A stretch of DNA of 64,000 nucleotides from Sclerotinia nivalis (Eukaryota; Ascomycota; Leotiomycetes; Helotiales; Sclerotiniaceae), in assembly GCA_029531795.1 (NCBI GenBank), contig JAPEIS010000014.1, forward strand, positions 1,426,001 through 1,490,000. The letters are read 5' to 3'. The position numbers and the translations under genes are program-made. Below, one piece after another: positions 35,697 to 47,561 of this stretch; within the stretch, counting starts at the first letter, position 1, and every line of letters starts with the position of its first letter. The notes under the pieces were generated by a model. The model made no database searches and was not told where the DNA came from. It saw only the letters and a program-made list of their open reading frames with translations.

Positions 35697-36317
35697 ATGC
35701 CTCTTATAAACGAAATTCACGAATCTCTCCCATACATTGACACCGAACCCACCCCACTCGAACGTGCTGCTGCCGAATTCCTCATAACCACCTGTTTAGA
35801 GCCCGCCTCAGCATCCACACCACACCCCTCTCTCCCGCCCCTCTCATCCATCAACCTCTCCCCAGCCCTCACCGCTGAATACGCCCGTATATCTTCCTCA
35901 ACACCTCCACCACCTCTAAATGCCATTGACCTAAGCCGCTACGAAACACTTTCCCCCTCCGAATCATCTCTCCCAGCTTCAACCCTCCTCTCCCAAGCCT
36001 ACACCTCTCAAACCTATCTCAAAACGCGTCTCACCAACCTCTCCCTACTCAATCAATTTGGCAAAAATGCTTGGTTAATTGGAAACGCGCAGTTGGAAGA
36101 TATATTAAAGGGGTTGGAGAGGGAGGTGGCAGCCAAGAAGGATGAGATTGATGTTGTGGTGATTGGGAGAAAGAACGCACAGGAAGCAGTGGAGGCGGAG
36201 GTTAGGGGCTTGGAGGACGGGTGGAAGAAGGGAGTTGGGAGGGTGTTGGAGACGGAGGTGGCCGCTGAAGGTGTTAGGAGGGAGATTCTGGAGAGAAGAA
36301 GGGCGGGTGCTAGTTGA
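35697..36317 (+). CDS. Pre-mRNA-splicing factor SPF27 (BCAS2 family)
   Basis: A single exon encodes 206 aa, close to the family's usual length. SPF27/Cwf7 is a core subunit of the Prp19 (NineTeen) complex, which activates the spliceosome. The start MPLINEIHESLPYID with TPLERAAAEFLI is the hallmark of the family. The middle is Ser/Pro-rich, and the C-terminal half (about 115-205) is a long helical coiled coil (LKGLEREVAAKKDEID and following), which binds Prp19 and CDC5. The yeast counterpart is Snt309, but similarity to it is weak, so I give no symbol. Confidence 0.9.
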   Translation: MPLINEIHESLPYIDTEPTPLERAAAEFLITTCLEPASASTPHPSLPPLSSINLSPALTAEYARISSSTPPPPLNAIDLSRYETLSPSESSLPASTLLSQAYTSQTYLKTRLTNLSLLNQFGKNAWLIGNAQLEDILKGLEREVAAKKDEIDVVVIGRKNAQEAVEAEVRGLEDGWKKGVGRVLETEVAAEGVRREILERRRAGAS

Positions 36318-36699
36318 TTTCAAGTCGAGAGCATATAACATTTGTCAATAGGGAGAAGGGGAAGAAGGATTGAAGTACTAGCTGGGTTTTGGTTGGTACT
36401 ATACGACATCAAAACGTGCGTGCATATTCACGGTCGGGATATCATTTGGATTGCATCATGATTCATAAAATTATAATTGAGGCGTTAGGATAAAAGATGC
36501 ATAGTGTAAAACTAATTAGCATTCGAAAGGAGTCCGCTAACAACTTCCATAATACAATTGCAAAGTGATTGAAAATCTGACTCTTGTCTCTATCTCAGGT
36601 ATTGCCCACAAATCCTAGTCCATTTGATCATCTCATGAACGAACGTACCCTGTATCTGAACGCCAGCAATAAAATGAATCCATCCCATCCGACGGTACT
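36318..36699. other. Convergent intergenic spacer
   Basis: This is a 3' region shared by the SPF27 and PKA regulatory subunit genes. No further feature was seen. Confidence 0.4.
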
Positions 36700-38133
36700 T
36701 CACTTCTGATGAAGTGGGTCAATGCTCTCTACACTTTCATACTTAGTTCTTCGCATAATACTCTCAACAGGTCCCAATAGCCTTTGAAAGCCGTTCTTGC
36801 CAAGGGTTGCGACCTTCACCTCGGTTTTGCTAATAACACTGGCAGCTCGAGGAGCATCATTCAATAATGCCAACTCGCCGAAATAATCTCCCTTGTGATA
36901 TAATTTGACTGGGCTCTCCACGCCATGCTTGTATGCTTCGGCCTCCCCACTCTCAAGAAGGTAGAATGCTTCTCCGGCATCTCCTTCAGTTATGATTGAA
37001 GTTCCAGGAGGGTATTTCTGCGTCTCCAAAGCATCGGCAATTTTTGATCTTTCATAGCGGGTCAGGGTTGAAAGAAGGGGTACTTCTTCCAGGAAACTTT
37101 CGTAGAGACGACGGCGTTGGAATGTCGAATCCATGAGAATTCGGCGGAAAGTGATGCGATCTAAAGCCCAGAGAGTGCAAGATGCTTCGGCCGACATTAC
37201 CGTAGCTGCTCTGGGGGCGTTGTACATGAGGGCGAGTTCACCAAATGATCCACCAGGCTCAATGGTAGCCACCTTAGTCCCGAGGCCATCGGGGCCTGGC
37301 TGCAGTGAGCCAGTGGGGTTGACATATACGTCGAAGGAGCCTTTCTCTACTACGTAGAAGAAATCTCCTTGATCACCCTGAGTGATAACCTAATGGGAGT
37401 TAGTAGGATTTAATTGGATAATAGCTAAATCTACACATACCTTGATACCAACAGCTGGGATTGGCTTCTCTACGAGAGCACCTAGCACTTGAGCGCTTTG
37501 TTCGTCATCAAGATGACTAAATAGGAAATTTCCGGAAATCGACTTCTTCAAGCGTGCTACTTGCTCTGGTGTTTTTTTATGAAATGGTGGAGACCAGTTG
37601 TCATTGGATGAAGCTGTTGGGTTGAGAGATTCGGCCGAAACAGAAGTGCGCCTTCCCATGCCATAATGCTCGGGAAACCCTTCGCTTGCGGGTTTGAAAG
37701 AAGATGGTGGGAACTCTCCAGCAGATGCATCTCCACCAAAGGAAGCTCCAAACGAAGGGATCCCTTTCGAGAATCCAAAATGGGGTGTAGTTGGTGATGT
37801 GATAGTATCATTCTCATCCTCCTCTATGACTTTCGAAATGGTGCCGGAACTTGCTTGTTCATGCCCCATGCCACTTCCGTCACTACCAAAAGGGTTGACA
37901 TGAGTTCCAAGCCGGCCAGGGAAGGTATTCCCAGCCATATTCGGGCGATTTGCTGTTCCGGGCGATACGGAACGATATGATCTATTGCGAGATGTAAGGA
38001 AACCTGCGCGCTCCGTTTCCAGACGTTGCCAAAAATAGTTGGCACAAAATTGTAGAATATCGGTGGGCTGTCTTCTAAGGATTTCTTGACTGAGGGACTC
38101 GATTTCGGTCAAGTACGCCGACGGTAGGGACAT
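36700..38133 (-). CDS. pkaR: cAMP-dependent protein kinase regulatory subunit
   Basis: Exons 37441-38133 and 36700-37389 join in frame to 460 aa. The product holds the PKA catalytic subunit inactive until cAMP binds. Order of parts: an N-terminal dimerisation/docking helix pair (about 5-40), a disordered Ser/Gly/Pro linker, the inhibitor sequence GRRTSVS (Arg161-Arg162-Thr163-Ser164; a phosphorylatable Ser, type II-like), then two cyclic-nucleotide-binding domains. Each has its phosphate-binding cassette: FGELALMYNAPRAATV and FGELALLNDAPRAASV, both with the Glu and Arg that grip cAMP. The intron falls inside the first cAMP domain. The gene is the last convincing one before the AT-rich repeat block, about 6 kb from the first LTR of the nest. 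Confidence 0.96.
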
Positions 38134-40140
38134 TCGTTCTCGTCGTGTAAGGTAAACAGCTTAATGCTTTTTACAAACTAGTGAACATTCAATAGGATTG
38201 CGATAATGTAATCGAGTGAATCAAGAGGAGGATTCCACAGCAAATTGGGCGCGGGGAATCAAGAAGGGGGTTGACAGATCGAGTTGGTGTAATAATCTAT
38301 ATACGATCGGAAAACAATTTAGTGAAGCTCATGAGAATTATATATGATAAATGAAGGTGAATGAAGTAGGTACAGAGAATGTGTCACTCGGCTAGAAAGT
38401 GAATGGAACTGATTGATGTACTCACAACAACTTCCTCTCTATAAGTGCACAAGCTTCAGTTCTTGGACTGGGATGAATTGAATGAATTCCACAGAGAAAG
38501 TGGAGTAAAAGTAACCACCTACCAGGTCCGTATCGAATATGTTGAGCTTGAATCCGTCTTCTATTGGGATTGAGATTCTAAGAAGGGAAGAAAGAGATGT
38601 TGTATGATAGCAGAGTTGGGAAGGTTGAGAGACGAGGATGATAATTGGAATGCAGGGTATAAAGGATGATTTTGGCAGGAGTTATCTGAATTAACTGGAA
38701 AGAAGGTACCGGTATCGTATCTTGATCGACAAGGCGAGGGGAAGGGGGTAATGGGCGAAGCTTGCCTGCGAAGCTTGCCTACCGTACTGTAGAACCTAAC
38801 AACCTTCTCGCTTCAAATGTGGGGAGGGGAGCGGTAGTGAGATGGAATAAAATCGATTGGCTTTTGAAGCTTCTATGAAAAGTTCGAGAAGAAAGCTAGA
38901 AGGAATCGAAACGATCCAGAGGAGTAACGCTTATGTTTGCTTGCGGCAAAGCAAATTCAATAAGATTTGGTGATTATTTGTTGCGAAAAATCGAATGGGA
39001 TGGTTGGAAATATATGTACATATATGTATAGGAATGGTTTGAAAAGCTACTTGGGCAATTAGGTAGATAGACAGAAAGGTAGATAGACAGAAAGGTAGAA
39101 AGGTAGAAAAGATGAACAATTGTAACAAGGTCAAACAAAATACCCAACAATCAAAGGTCGAGTACTGACTGGTAACGAAATATTATATTGTAATGGTGGT
39201 AAAGTCCTTGATTCTAGGTATTATATAGGGAGAAAAAAAAAGATTTGAGTGAGTCCAAGCTGTGAGGACCTTCAATTTCAATAGCTCTAAATATCAGACA
39301 ATTCCGATTTTGCCATGAACAAAGACTGTATTGCTCAATTGGTGGTCATAGTTGTAGCCTCTCGTCTTATTAGATTTGCTGCAAGTGAGATTACTTAGTA
39401 GCTAGATACATTTCATTATTTGATTGAAACAAAGAACCATGACTTTCTATCAATATTCAATCTCCGATTGTTTTGACATTCTATTGAAATAAGGGAAATG
39501 TTGAATTAGCTAGTATTTTATAAGACTTATTAAAACATTATTGATAATCTTTAAAGTATAATCTCAGTCGTGGTGCTTACCGAGTTTAGCAGCCGTTGCA
39601 TTAGGCAAGGGTGCGTGCACATGCCAGCCGCCGCTTTCAACATCTATAAGAATCGCGCTCCCCCTCAACCTTCTTCTACTTCAATTCCTTTCCAATACTT
39701 CCTCATCTAGTTATTCAAATTCGCTATATGTCGTAAATCTCCTTTGTATCGATCCACTTTATATTTCTTCTTATATTGGCTTTGTTGCAGCTGAAAAACA
39801 TCGATGGTATTGCCTATTTCAAATTACAAATCTCGATTTATTTATTTGAACTCGATATCTTTGGTTGTTATGATGATGATCAATCATTTTATTGGTCGAG
39901 GTACGAGGAATACAATAGTTCAGCTTCCTATTTTTACCGGTGCATTATCGCGATTATTGCAACAATCATAGTGACCGCAACTGCACAACTCTTATCTCAG
40001 ATCTGCTTTCTTCAATTACGATTTATTTAATGAAAAAAATACCTTATGATAACATATACTATTATTGTCGAATTGTATTATAGATAACTTATATATTGAG
40101 GGAAGGATTATAGTAAGTTTTTATATAACGAAATCATAAT
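38134..40140. other. Long upstream region of pkaR and border of the AT-rich block
   Basis: From 38134 to about 39600 composition is like the other intergenic regions, with a degenerate 18-bp tandem run GGTAGATAGACAGAAA near 39061-39110. From about 39700 onwards the sequence becomes steadily AT-rich. No gene was recognised; the frame at 39776-40030 lacks a real start and sits in AT-rich drift. Confidence 0.45.
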
Positions 40141-40144
40141 ATAT

Positions 40145-40262
40145 ATAACGAGCTTTGACTCCGGCCCTTTCGGGGCTAAAAATAACAATGGATTCGCTAC
40201 GCTCCCCATAGTTATTTTTTACGCCCCTTAGGACCTACGACCAGCTCGTGCTGCGCAGCCTA
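40145..40262. repeat. Isolated GC-rich island with hairpin, probable repeat relic
   Basis: Within very AT-rich sequence, about 118 bp have normal GC. A stem forms between AAAAATAACAATGG (about 40179) and CCATAGTTATTTTT (about 40206), with one mismatch and a loop of about 13 bases. A smaller GCCC/GGGC hairpin precedes it. The flank contains CTCGTGCTGCGCAGC. No coding content. It may be a fragment of a repeat protected from, or inserted after, RIP. Confidence 0.6.
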
Positions 40263-40464
40263 TTAGATATCTATAATTTAAAAGAATTTCATTTTCAATT
40301 AATTACGAATTTTGAAGCTATTCAGAGTTCGAAGCAAAGCGAAATGGTCTGTACGTCGAATTATGTACTAAAATGTGGGGTAATTTTCACATGACCCTTT
40401 CGAACTCTGAATTTGAACTCTGAATATGATAAATATATACTCTTGTCTCAAACACCCCAAATCC

Positions 40465-40933
40465 GACTCTCTAATTAAAACTCTTCAATTAGAACTCTCC
40501 AATTCAACTTTTCAAATAAACTCTCTAATTAAAAATCTCCAATTAAAACTCTTCAATTAAAACTCTCTAATTCAACTTTTCAAATAAACTCTTTAATTAA
40601 AACTCTCCAATTCAACTTTTTAAATAAACTCTTCAATTAAAACTCTCCAATTAAACTTTTTAAATAAACTCTCTAATTAAAACTCTCCAATTAAAACTCT
40701 CCAATTAAAACTCTCCAATTAAAACTCTTTAATTAGAACTCTTCAATTAGAACTCTCTAATTCAACTTTTCAAATAAACTCTTTAATTAAAACTCTCCAA
40801 TTAAAACTCTTCAATTAAAACTCTTCAATTCAACTTTTTAAATAAACTCTTCAATTAAAACTCTTTAATTAAAACTCTCCAATTCAACTTTTTAAATAAA
40901 CTCTTTAATTAGAACTCTCCAATTCAACTTTTC
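40465..40933. repeat. Minisatellite of about 14 bp units
   Basis: About 33 degenerate units of the form ACTCTCCAATTAAA alternate with ACTCTTCAATTAGA and CTTTTCAAATAAA variants over about 470 bp. The order of variants forms a higher-order pattern. There are no spacers, so this is not a CRISPR array. Confidence 0.9.
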
Positions 40934-42171
40934 GAAATATTTTGAGGTTCCTTATCTTTCTTATCGCACCCCTCGATCTATTGAACCAATCAGAATCGTT
41001 CTTGAACTTTTCAATCTTTAACCTCGATTCTTTTCATTCATTCAATCGATCTCAAATCCTTCAATTAATTATTATTCTATAACAATCGATCACAAAAATA
41101 TGAAAAATATATCATTAGAAAGCCCTCAATTAACTAATTATAATTCTACTTTCCAATATCATTTTATCAATTCTCTTCAATTATAATGTTACTCGATATC
41201 ATGAATTCCCTTTAAGTTGTTCTCGCACAGACCTTACGTACTTTCTAGACCAATAAGAATCGAGTTATGAAAGGTATTTTAAAATATATATATTAAGGAT
41301 CTGCTTTAGATTTGAGCTGATTTGTAATAAGAATAATCGATCTTTATTATAAATTGCAATCTTCTAATGTTACCGTACCAAAAAGTAGGCAGGTAACGTG
41401 ACTTGAAAAGATCTATATAATCACCTCAATTCAATCTAGTTTAGAATAGAATACACAACTTCAATTTCTTTAATTCTATATCTATTTCTATTATGTTTAT
41501 TAATAATCTATATAAAGATTTATAGATATTAATTATATCGTTAGTATTTCTATATTTATAGATTTATACTCTTTGATTTCTTTTCGAGAACGATCTTATT
41601 AGAGTTATATATAACAAAGAATCAATTAGTCCCTTTTCGTATTAAAACTTTTCATTAATCTTTAATCTATAGAAAAATTTCTTCTTTTCACTTCTATCTC
41701 TAATGATATCGTTATAATAGTAATTTATTATTCTTTAAATAGAATAAAAAAAGAGCTTTAGAATTTTCTAAATTAATAATTTGTTATTTTTTATATATAA
41801 ATAAAAAAAGAATTTCAGAGCTTTCCGAATTAATCAATAATATTCCAAACTAATAGTATTTCTTTGTATATATATTAATATTCTATATATAGATTATTGA
41901 TTTCTATATGATATATATAATTAATTATAATAGAGTCTAATAATTAATATAAAAGAAAGAGTATAGTGATCGTGAAGAATATAATAATCGTAGATTATTA
42001 ATTATATAATTAGATATTATATAATTACTCGTGATAATATTATATATACTACAATTATTTGATTTATTGATATTCTTATCACTCAAAAATACTTATAGAT
42101 ATACACTTAATAAACTAAATTCTTTATTCGATTCGACAATAATTAGAAAATACAGTTTTCTTCTCTATTAT
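40934..42171. other. AT-rich sequence, no gene
   Basis: Strongly AT-rich sequence with no open frame of note. A segment starting TGTTACCGTACC near 41369, with GGTAACGTGAC shortly after, could be the start of another decayed LTR, but its other end is not visible. Confidence 0.4.
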
Positions 42172-42414
42172 TGTAACGATCCTGTATTCATGCCTTAGGC
42201 CATTCTTTATTTTGTTCTTTGGTCCCTTCCGAGAAGACCAAAATACTTTAGGTTGTCTTTCATTTATTTCACTCTATATTCATTTAAATTTTGATCCTCT
42301 TCGAAGGGATTATAAAAGGCTCAACTTTATTATTTTTTGTATAATAGTTTGTTATTCTTTAATATAGATTAATTGATTTTTTCTATTATGCTTTGAATTA
42401 AGATTATTGTTATA
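42172..42414 (+). repeat. Possible solo LTR of another retroelement
   Basis: The segment begins TGTAACGATCC and ends GTTATA, which would be a RIP-changed GTTACA, the inverted match of TGTAAC. It holds a TATA-like TTATAAAAGG about two-thirds in, as LTRs do. No matching second copy or clear target duplication was seen in the window. Confidence 0.4.
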
Positions 42415-42673
42415 TTATAATAAACTTATTAACATTTTTGAGAAAGATAAAATATCTTTTGAAAAAACCAGAATATCTAGTTAGTTATATTTATTAAAGT
42501 TATTGAATTAATGAAACCTTTACATTTATTCGATTGATTTTTCCGAATTTCCATTAGTATTATTATTATATTTATTCGATCGAGGAAATCTTATACTTTT
42601 CAGTTTACAATTGAGAAGATCATTACAATAGAACTACAAGTTCAAATCGATCAAACAAAACGAAAAGAAGATT

Positions 42674-42678
42674 CTGAA
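42674..42678. repeat. Target-site duplication CTGAA, left side
   Basis: These five bases directly before the first LTR (42679) are repeated exactly at 59764-59768, directly after the last LTR of the nest. This marks the outer ends of one insertion. Confidence 0.65.
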
Positions 42679-42841
42679 TGTTACGGGTTCATCTCCCTTC
42701 ACCTGCACGTGATCATGTGTGCCTTAGGCACACATGTATACACTCACTTCTATATAGTCAGGTTACCTCCTTGACCTTCTTTTTCTTTTTGTAGTACAAC
42801 AATAGATTAACCTTATATATACCTTGTCCTTTGTTGTGATA
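42679..42841 (+). repeat. 5' LTR of copy 1 (163 bp)
   Basis: It begins TGTTACGGG and ends GTGATA. The same 163-bp length is found in all five copies of this LTR in the window. It contains a near-perfect palindrome (42714-42736, CATGTGTGCC / GGCACACATG around TTA). Its first ~100 bp keep normal GC, while the element body behind it is heavily mutated. Confidence 0.9.
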
Positions 42842-43132
42842 ATTTGTATTATCCTTTCAAAGACCTTATCATTTTACAAAGTGATTTGGTTTTGCTAAAT
42901 TATTTACAGGCTTCTGTATTTGTTTTCGATTACTTTTGTACTGTCGTAATTCGTTTGTTTTTGTATAATCGTATTTTTTATTTGTTTTTGTATAGCTTTT
43001 TTATTCGTTTTTGTATAGCTTTTGATCTTTGATTGCTTTTGTACGATTATATTTATTCGTAGGCTTTTGTATTTATTTTTGATTGCTTTTGTACAATTAC
43101 ATTTTGTATATACAATTGCAATTCTTTTTACA

Positions 43133-44420
43133 ATGGTTTTTGGTTCTATATCTATTGATGATACGATTTTTATTTCTATTGAAAGAGTTCGTACCGGAAT
43201 TCAACGAGTCTTCGATTAATAGTTTACTATTATACAAATCCTAGCAGAATTGAATACTTTAATGATATCAAACCTCGTTGCTAGTTTTAACAAACAAATT
43301 GCTTATCTGAATTATATTTTCTTTGTTATCGAAGATCGTTTTACTATTCAAATTATTTATATCACTACTTAAACAAATAAGATTAAGGAATTCAAAGCGG
43401 AAAATGTTGGGCTTTTTTGTATTTTGATTAACAAACAAACTCAATTGGATATCGATAATATTATCATTGATCAGAAATCAATCATTCTTTGTTAAATTTA
43501 GAAGGATCTGTTTGTTTTTAAAAGCAAAAAATCTAATATTCTTGTTTGTTAAAAGGACTATCAGTTCTGGAAATTGGGCTTGTAATTCTGTTGAATGATC
43601 GATTTATAATTTTTTGTTTTCGAATAAAAGAAGATTAATTATACTATTAGTTTTCTCAATGATTAAATGTAATAAGAGTGTATCATAGATATTATCAGAT
43701 TTGTTAACGATCTCATTTGTTTTGATTCTATTGCTTCGTTTTTGGCCAAATTGGATAAATTATATATCTTTATAGATATTGAAAGAGAAGCTTTGTTCAA
43801 ATTCGATAAACTTTCTATAGATTCAAAAAAGACCTTTTCGGTTTTCTTTTTTATGTTGTTTTATTTAATTAATTCTTATTACAAGTTTAATTGCGAGATT
43901 GTTAATGTAATAAAACAAAAGGTTATTGTTTTTCTTCGAATTTTGATTATTGATGATTCGAACTTTTGCATTATTGATGATATTGATGATTGGTAAAAGA
44001 AATTCTCTACTTGAAATCAGAATCTTCGTGACGCCAAGTATTATAACAAAAATTCTGGTAATGTATTTGTTATTGATAGTAATGATTTTATAGATTTCGA
44101 TATAATAAAGCAAAAGGGATAACAATAAAAGGATCAGCAAAATAAAAAAAATAAATTTAATCTTATAGTTTCTTATAATTATTGTAATAGGATCGATCAT
44201 CTTCAAACTGATTGTTATACTATTTATGATATCAATAGTAATCTTCTTTCTAGCAAATAGACTTCTATTAATGTCTTTTTCAATTATAATACTGCTGTCT
44301 TAACTAATCTGGCCCTTATTCAATATGCTGCTATTCTGGCTTTCCGAAACGCTAATAGGTTTAATAATGGTTGTGATGGATTTCGAAGAGGATATATTAG
44401 TAATTGGGTATAAGATTAAT
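43133..44420 (+). pseudogene. gag remnant of copy 1
   Basis: It starts at ATG 43133 and is interrupted early by stops; the frame then breaks repeatedly. The piece at 43742-43996 matches the second half of the copy 3 gag. Near 44180 the remnant NRIDHLQTDC keeps the His and last Cys of a CCHC zinc knuckle, while the first Cys codon appears changed to Tyr. Confidence 0.8.
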
Positions 44421-46059
44421 AATATCTGAATTAGATATAATAATAAAATTATATTGAATTAGAGGAAGTTGTTTTTATATCCAATTCAATTAAGGAAAAT
44501 CCTGAACAAAAAAAAGATTAATCTTTGCGAAAAATCGTTTGTAAAGGAATACTAAAAGCAAAAAGGTAAATCGAAAAATGGATAAATATAAGTTATTACA
44601 GTTCAATTTTATAAATAATAAATCTCTATTTGTTAAAATTATTATGTTTTTTGTGTATGAAAATCTTTTTATTGTTACAAGTTTCATTAATAATGAATGC
44701 TTTGAAGAAATCTTCATTGATTATTCTTTTATTCTCAAATACAATATTGAAATACAATTTTTACCTTTTCTTTGTAAACTTCGATTTGCTGATGAAAAGG
44801 TTGTCAACAGAATTACAGAATATTTTATAATAGAAATCGTTATAAAGGATCATTATAAATATTGATCTTTTTATATTATTTAATTTTTATTAAAGATATT
44901 GTTAATCTTTGGTTTACTATAATTGTAATACTACAATTCTATTATCAATTGAATAAAGATAAATTTAATATTCTTTTCAAACTATTATGTTTCCAATTGT
45001 TCGATGTATTATGATTCAGAGTCAGTTATTGTACTAACGATTTTATCTTTAGTCAAAGAATAAAAGGATCTGACAAAAGTTATTCTATAATAGATTATCG
45101 ATATTATTGAATTTTTAAATAAATTTCTTATTGATTTTGATATTAAAGCTAAATGTACAGATTATAAGTATCGCTCTTTTTATATTGAGAATTGTCCAAA
45201 GGATAATGTTGATTTTTTATTTATTTAAATGTTTTTTGTTTCTAAAAGAGTTTCTTATAAAAAATCTTTTATTGAAGAAATATTAGATAAGGGTTATATA
45301 TTATAATCTGATGATTCTTCTATTAATCTCGAATTTCAGTAAGGTTTGATGTTTAGTGTGAATTATTATCGAATAAAGCATTATAGAGAATCAAATAATC
45401 AAATATAAATGATTCCTAATTGTTTATATTCAAAATCGATTTTGAAGATTGTAGATCGATATTATTCTGTTTATAATTCAAAAAACTATTTGTTTTTGTT
45501 TTCTGTTGGGGAATTTTTTATGTTTGTCTACAAGAATACAAGTTCAAATATAGATGATATTTGTTGATTATAAGCTTTTAGCTTTGTTTTGTTCTATCAA
45601 TAAGATAATGTTCGGGTTATTCGGTTGATATAGAAGGAATTGAATACTATATAGAAAACTATTGAATAAGATTATTTATAATAGATTATATTATTTTCGA
45701 TATTTATAGAAGAGGATTTTCGATCGATTTTATAAAAACAGAATGATATAGTAGAGATACTTTTTAAAATTCTATTATAATTTTATGATTTTGTATATGA
45801 TTGTTATAAACCGCTTTATTTGCGGAAGATCTTTGAGATTGATATCAACAAATTTTCTTTCAATAACGATCAAATATAATAAAGGCTTTCTATATAATTA
45901 CAAAATAAACTTCCTGTTTTTTTTTTATATTATGTAGATAGGTTATTGCTTTGCTGAGTTTGGGACTACAAGATTGAATTGATATTTGGTAAAAAGTTAT
46001 TTTATTTCAAAAATTGTCTTTTGTTGTTAATAGAGTTGATGATGGTATATAAATGATTC

Positions 46060-46720
46060 GATGATAATCTTTTCAAAGGATTTATTCGGGAATCGAGGTT
46101 GCGGTGTGTCTCTCCTTTGCTGTTGGTTATCAAGTCTGAAGGGGGGGTCTATATTTGTTAAAATTATCGAGGACTCAATAATGTTATTATAAAGAATCGC
46201 TATTTATTATCTATTGTTTATAAAACACTAGATGTTCTTTGTAATACAAAAATTTATATCAAGTTTGATATTATTGCAGTATTTAATAAATTGCGAATCG
46301 CTAAAGGGGATGAATAGAAAATTGTATTCATTATTTGTTTTGGTCTTTTTGAATTTTTAGTTATACTTTTCGGTTTTTGTAATGTATTTGTATTGTTTCA
46401 ATATTATATTAATTATACGTTTTTCGACGAATTGGATAAGTATTGTATTGTGTATCTTGATAATATCTTAATTTATTTTGATAATCCTGTAGAGTATAAG
46501 GAGTATATTCGTTAAGTAGTTTAAAAGCTAATGGATACTGAATTATAGATTGATATTAACAAATACGAATTCGAAATTATGAAAATAAAGTATCTGGGTT
46601 TTATTATTATAATCGAAGGTATCGAAATGAATCAAGAAAAGGTTACGATTATTATATCTTGGGAGTTGTTTTTGTGTATAAAGGATTTACAACGATTTCT
46701 TGGCTTTGTCAATTTCTATT
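46060..46720 (+). pseudogene. Reverse transcriptase remnant of copy 1
   Basis: Read with stops, it shows LDELDKY-like text, then YLDNILIY, where copy 3 has YLDDILIY. The second catalytic Asp of the YxDD box has become Asn, which is a G-to-A change. It is inactive for that reason alone and also has internal stops. Confidence 0.85.
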
Positions 46721-47398
46721 GATGTTTTATAAAAGATTTTTTAAAGATTTATTGTTTTTTTAATAATCTTTTGTAGAAGAATATTATATAGGATTGGATT
46801 GTAGATTATATAAAGGCTTTTGATGTTTTAAAAAGAGCTTTCACAATAGTATCGGTTTTAATATACTTCGATTACAAATGGAAAACTATTTTGGAAATCA
46901 ATATTTCTGATTGGATTTCAAAAGGAATCCTTTTGTAATATGATAATAATAATGTCTTATATCTGGTTGTTTATTTTTCATTTAAGTATATAGTAGTGGA
47001 ATGTAATTATAAGATTTATGATAAAAAACTATTTGTTATTATTAAAGCAATAAAAGAATAATGTTTGGAGTTTTAGAGTTTATAAGAGGAATTCGAGATT
47101 CTTATTGATTATAAGAACCTCGAATATTTTATGATTACAAAGGCTTTCAATCAATGGTAGGTATAATAGTCCGAATTTCTATTTCAATATAATTTCTGTA
47201 TAATCTATCGATTGGGAAACAAGGTTATTCGATTAGATATATTAAGTAGAAAATATAAAGATCGATTGTATCGCTTTGATTTAAACGATAAGTGTCTAAA
47301 GAATCGAAAGCGTATTATTCTTCTTTAGGACTGTTTTGATACCGATTTTTATAAGGATTTGATTGGGTATATCAATTTGATATCGATGAAAACAATAG

Positions 47399-47561
47399 TA
47401 TCACGGTGAGGGAAAAGGTATATATAGGTTTGATCTATTGTTGTACTACGAGGAGGAGAAGAAGGTCAAGGAGGTGATCTGACTATATAGAAGTGAGTGT
47501 ATGCATGTGTGTCTAAGGTATACATGATCACATGTAGATGAAGGGAGATGAACCTGTAATA
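47399..47561 (-). repeat. 3' LTR of copy 2 (reversed, 163 bp)
   Basis: The reverse complement begins TATTACAGG and ends GTGATA, and is colinear with the other LTRs. A G-rich polypurine tract (GAGGAAGGG on the minus strand) lies just outside its start, as expected for a 3' LTR. It is partly RIP-mutated compared with the 5' LTRs. Confidence 0.88.

Larger units (their letters stand above)
42679..47398 (+). mobile_element. Chromovirus copy 1: Ty3/Gypsy element, 5' part, RIP-degraded
   Basis: Plus-strand element fragment: a 163-bp 5' LTR (42679-42841), a leader, gag remnant from the ATG at 43133, a zinc-knuckle remnant near 44180, protease near 44580-44865, RT near 46060-46720 and RNase H to about 47250. 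It stops in the integrase at 47398, where a reversed LTR begins. Colinear with copy 3 throughout. Very many TAA/TAG stops and Trp/Gln codon losses compared with copy 3 show heavy C-to-T and G-to-A damage. Not functional. Confidence 0.9.

Noticed and set aside
5213..38133. A biosynthetic gene cluster around the dehydrogenase, aminotransferase and ceramidase genes
   Set aside because: No core synthase, transporter or pathway regulator is present, and the neighbours are housekeeping genes.
39776..40030. 84-codon plus-strand open frame at the AT-rich border
   Set aside because: It begins at TTG rather than ATG, has low-complexity hydrophobic content, and lies in drifting AT-rich sequence.
40465..40933. 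Regular repeats considered as a CRISPR array
   Set aside because: Units abut with no unique spacers, and the organism is a eukaryote.
43742..44865. Open frames in the AT-rich block considered as independent small genes
   Set aside because: They match parts of the copy 3 gag and protease and are remnants of copy 1.
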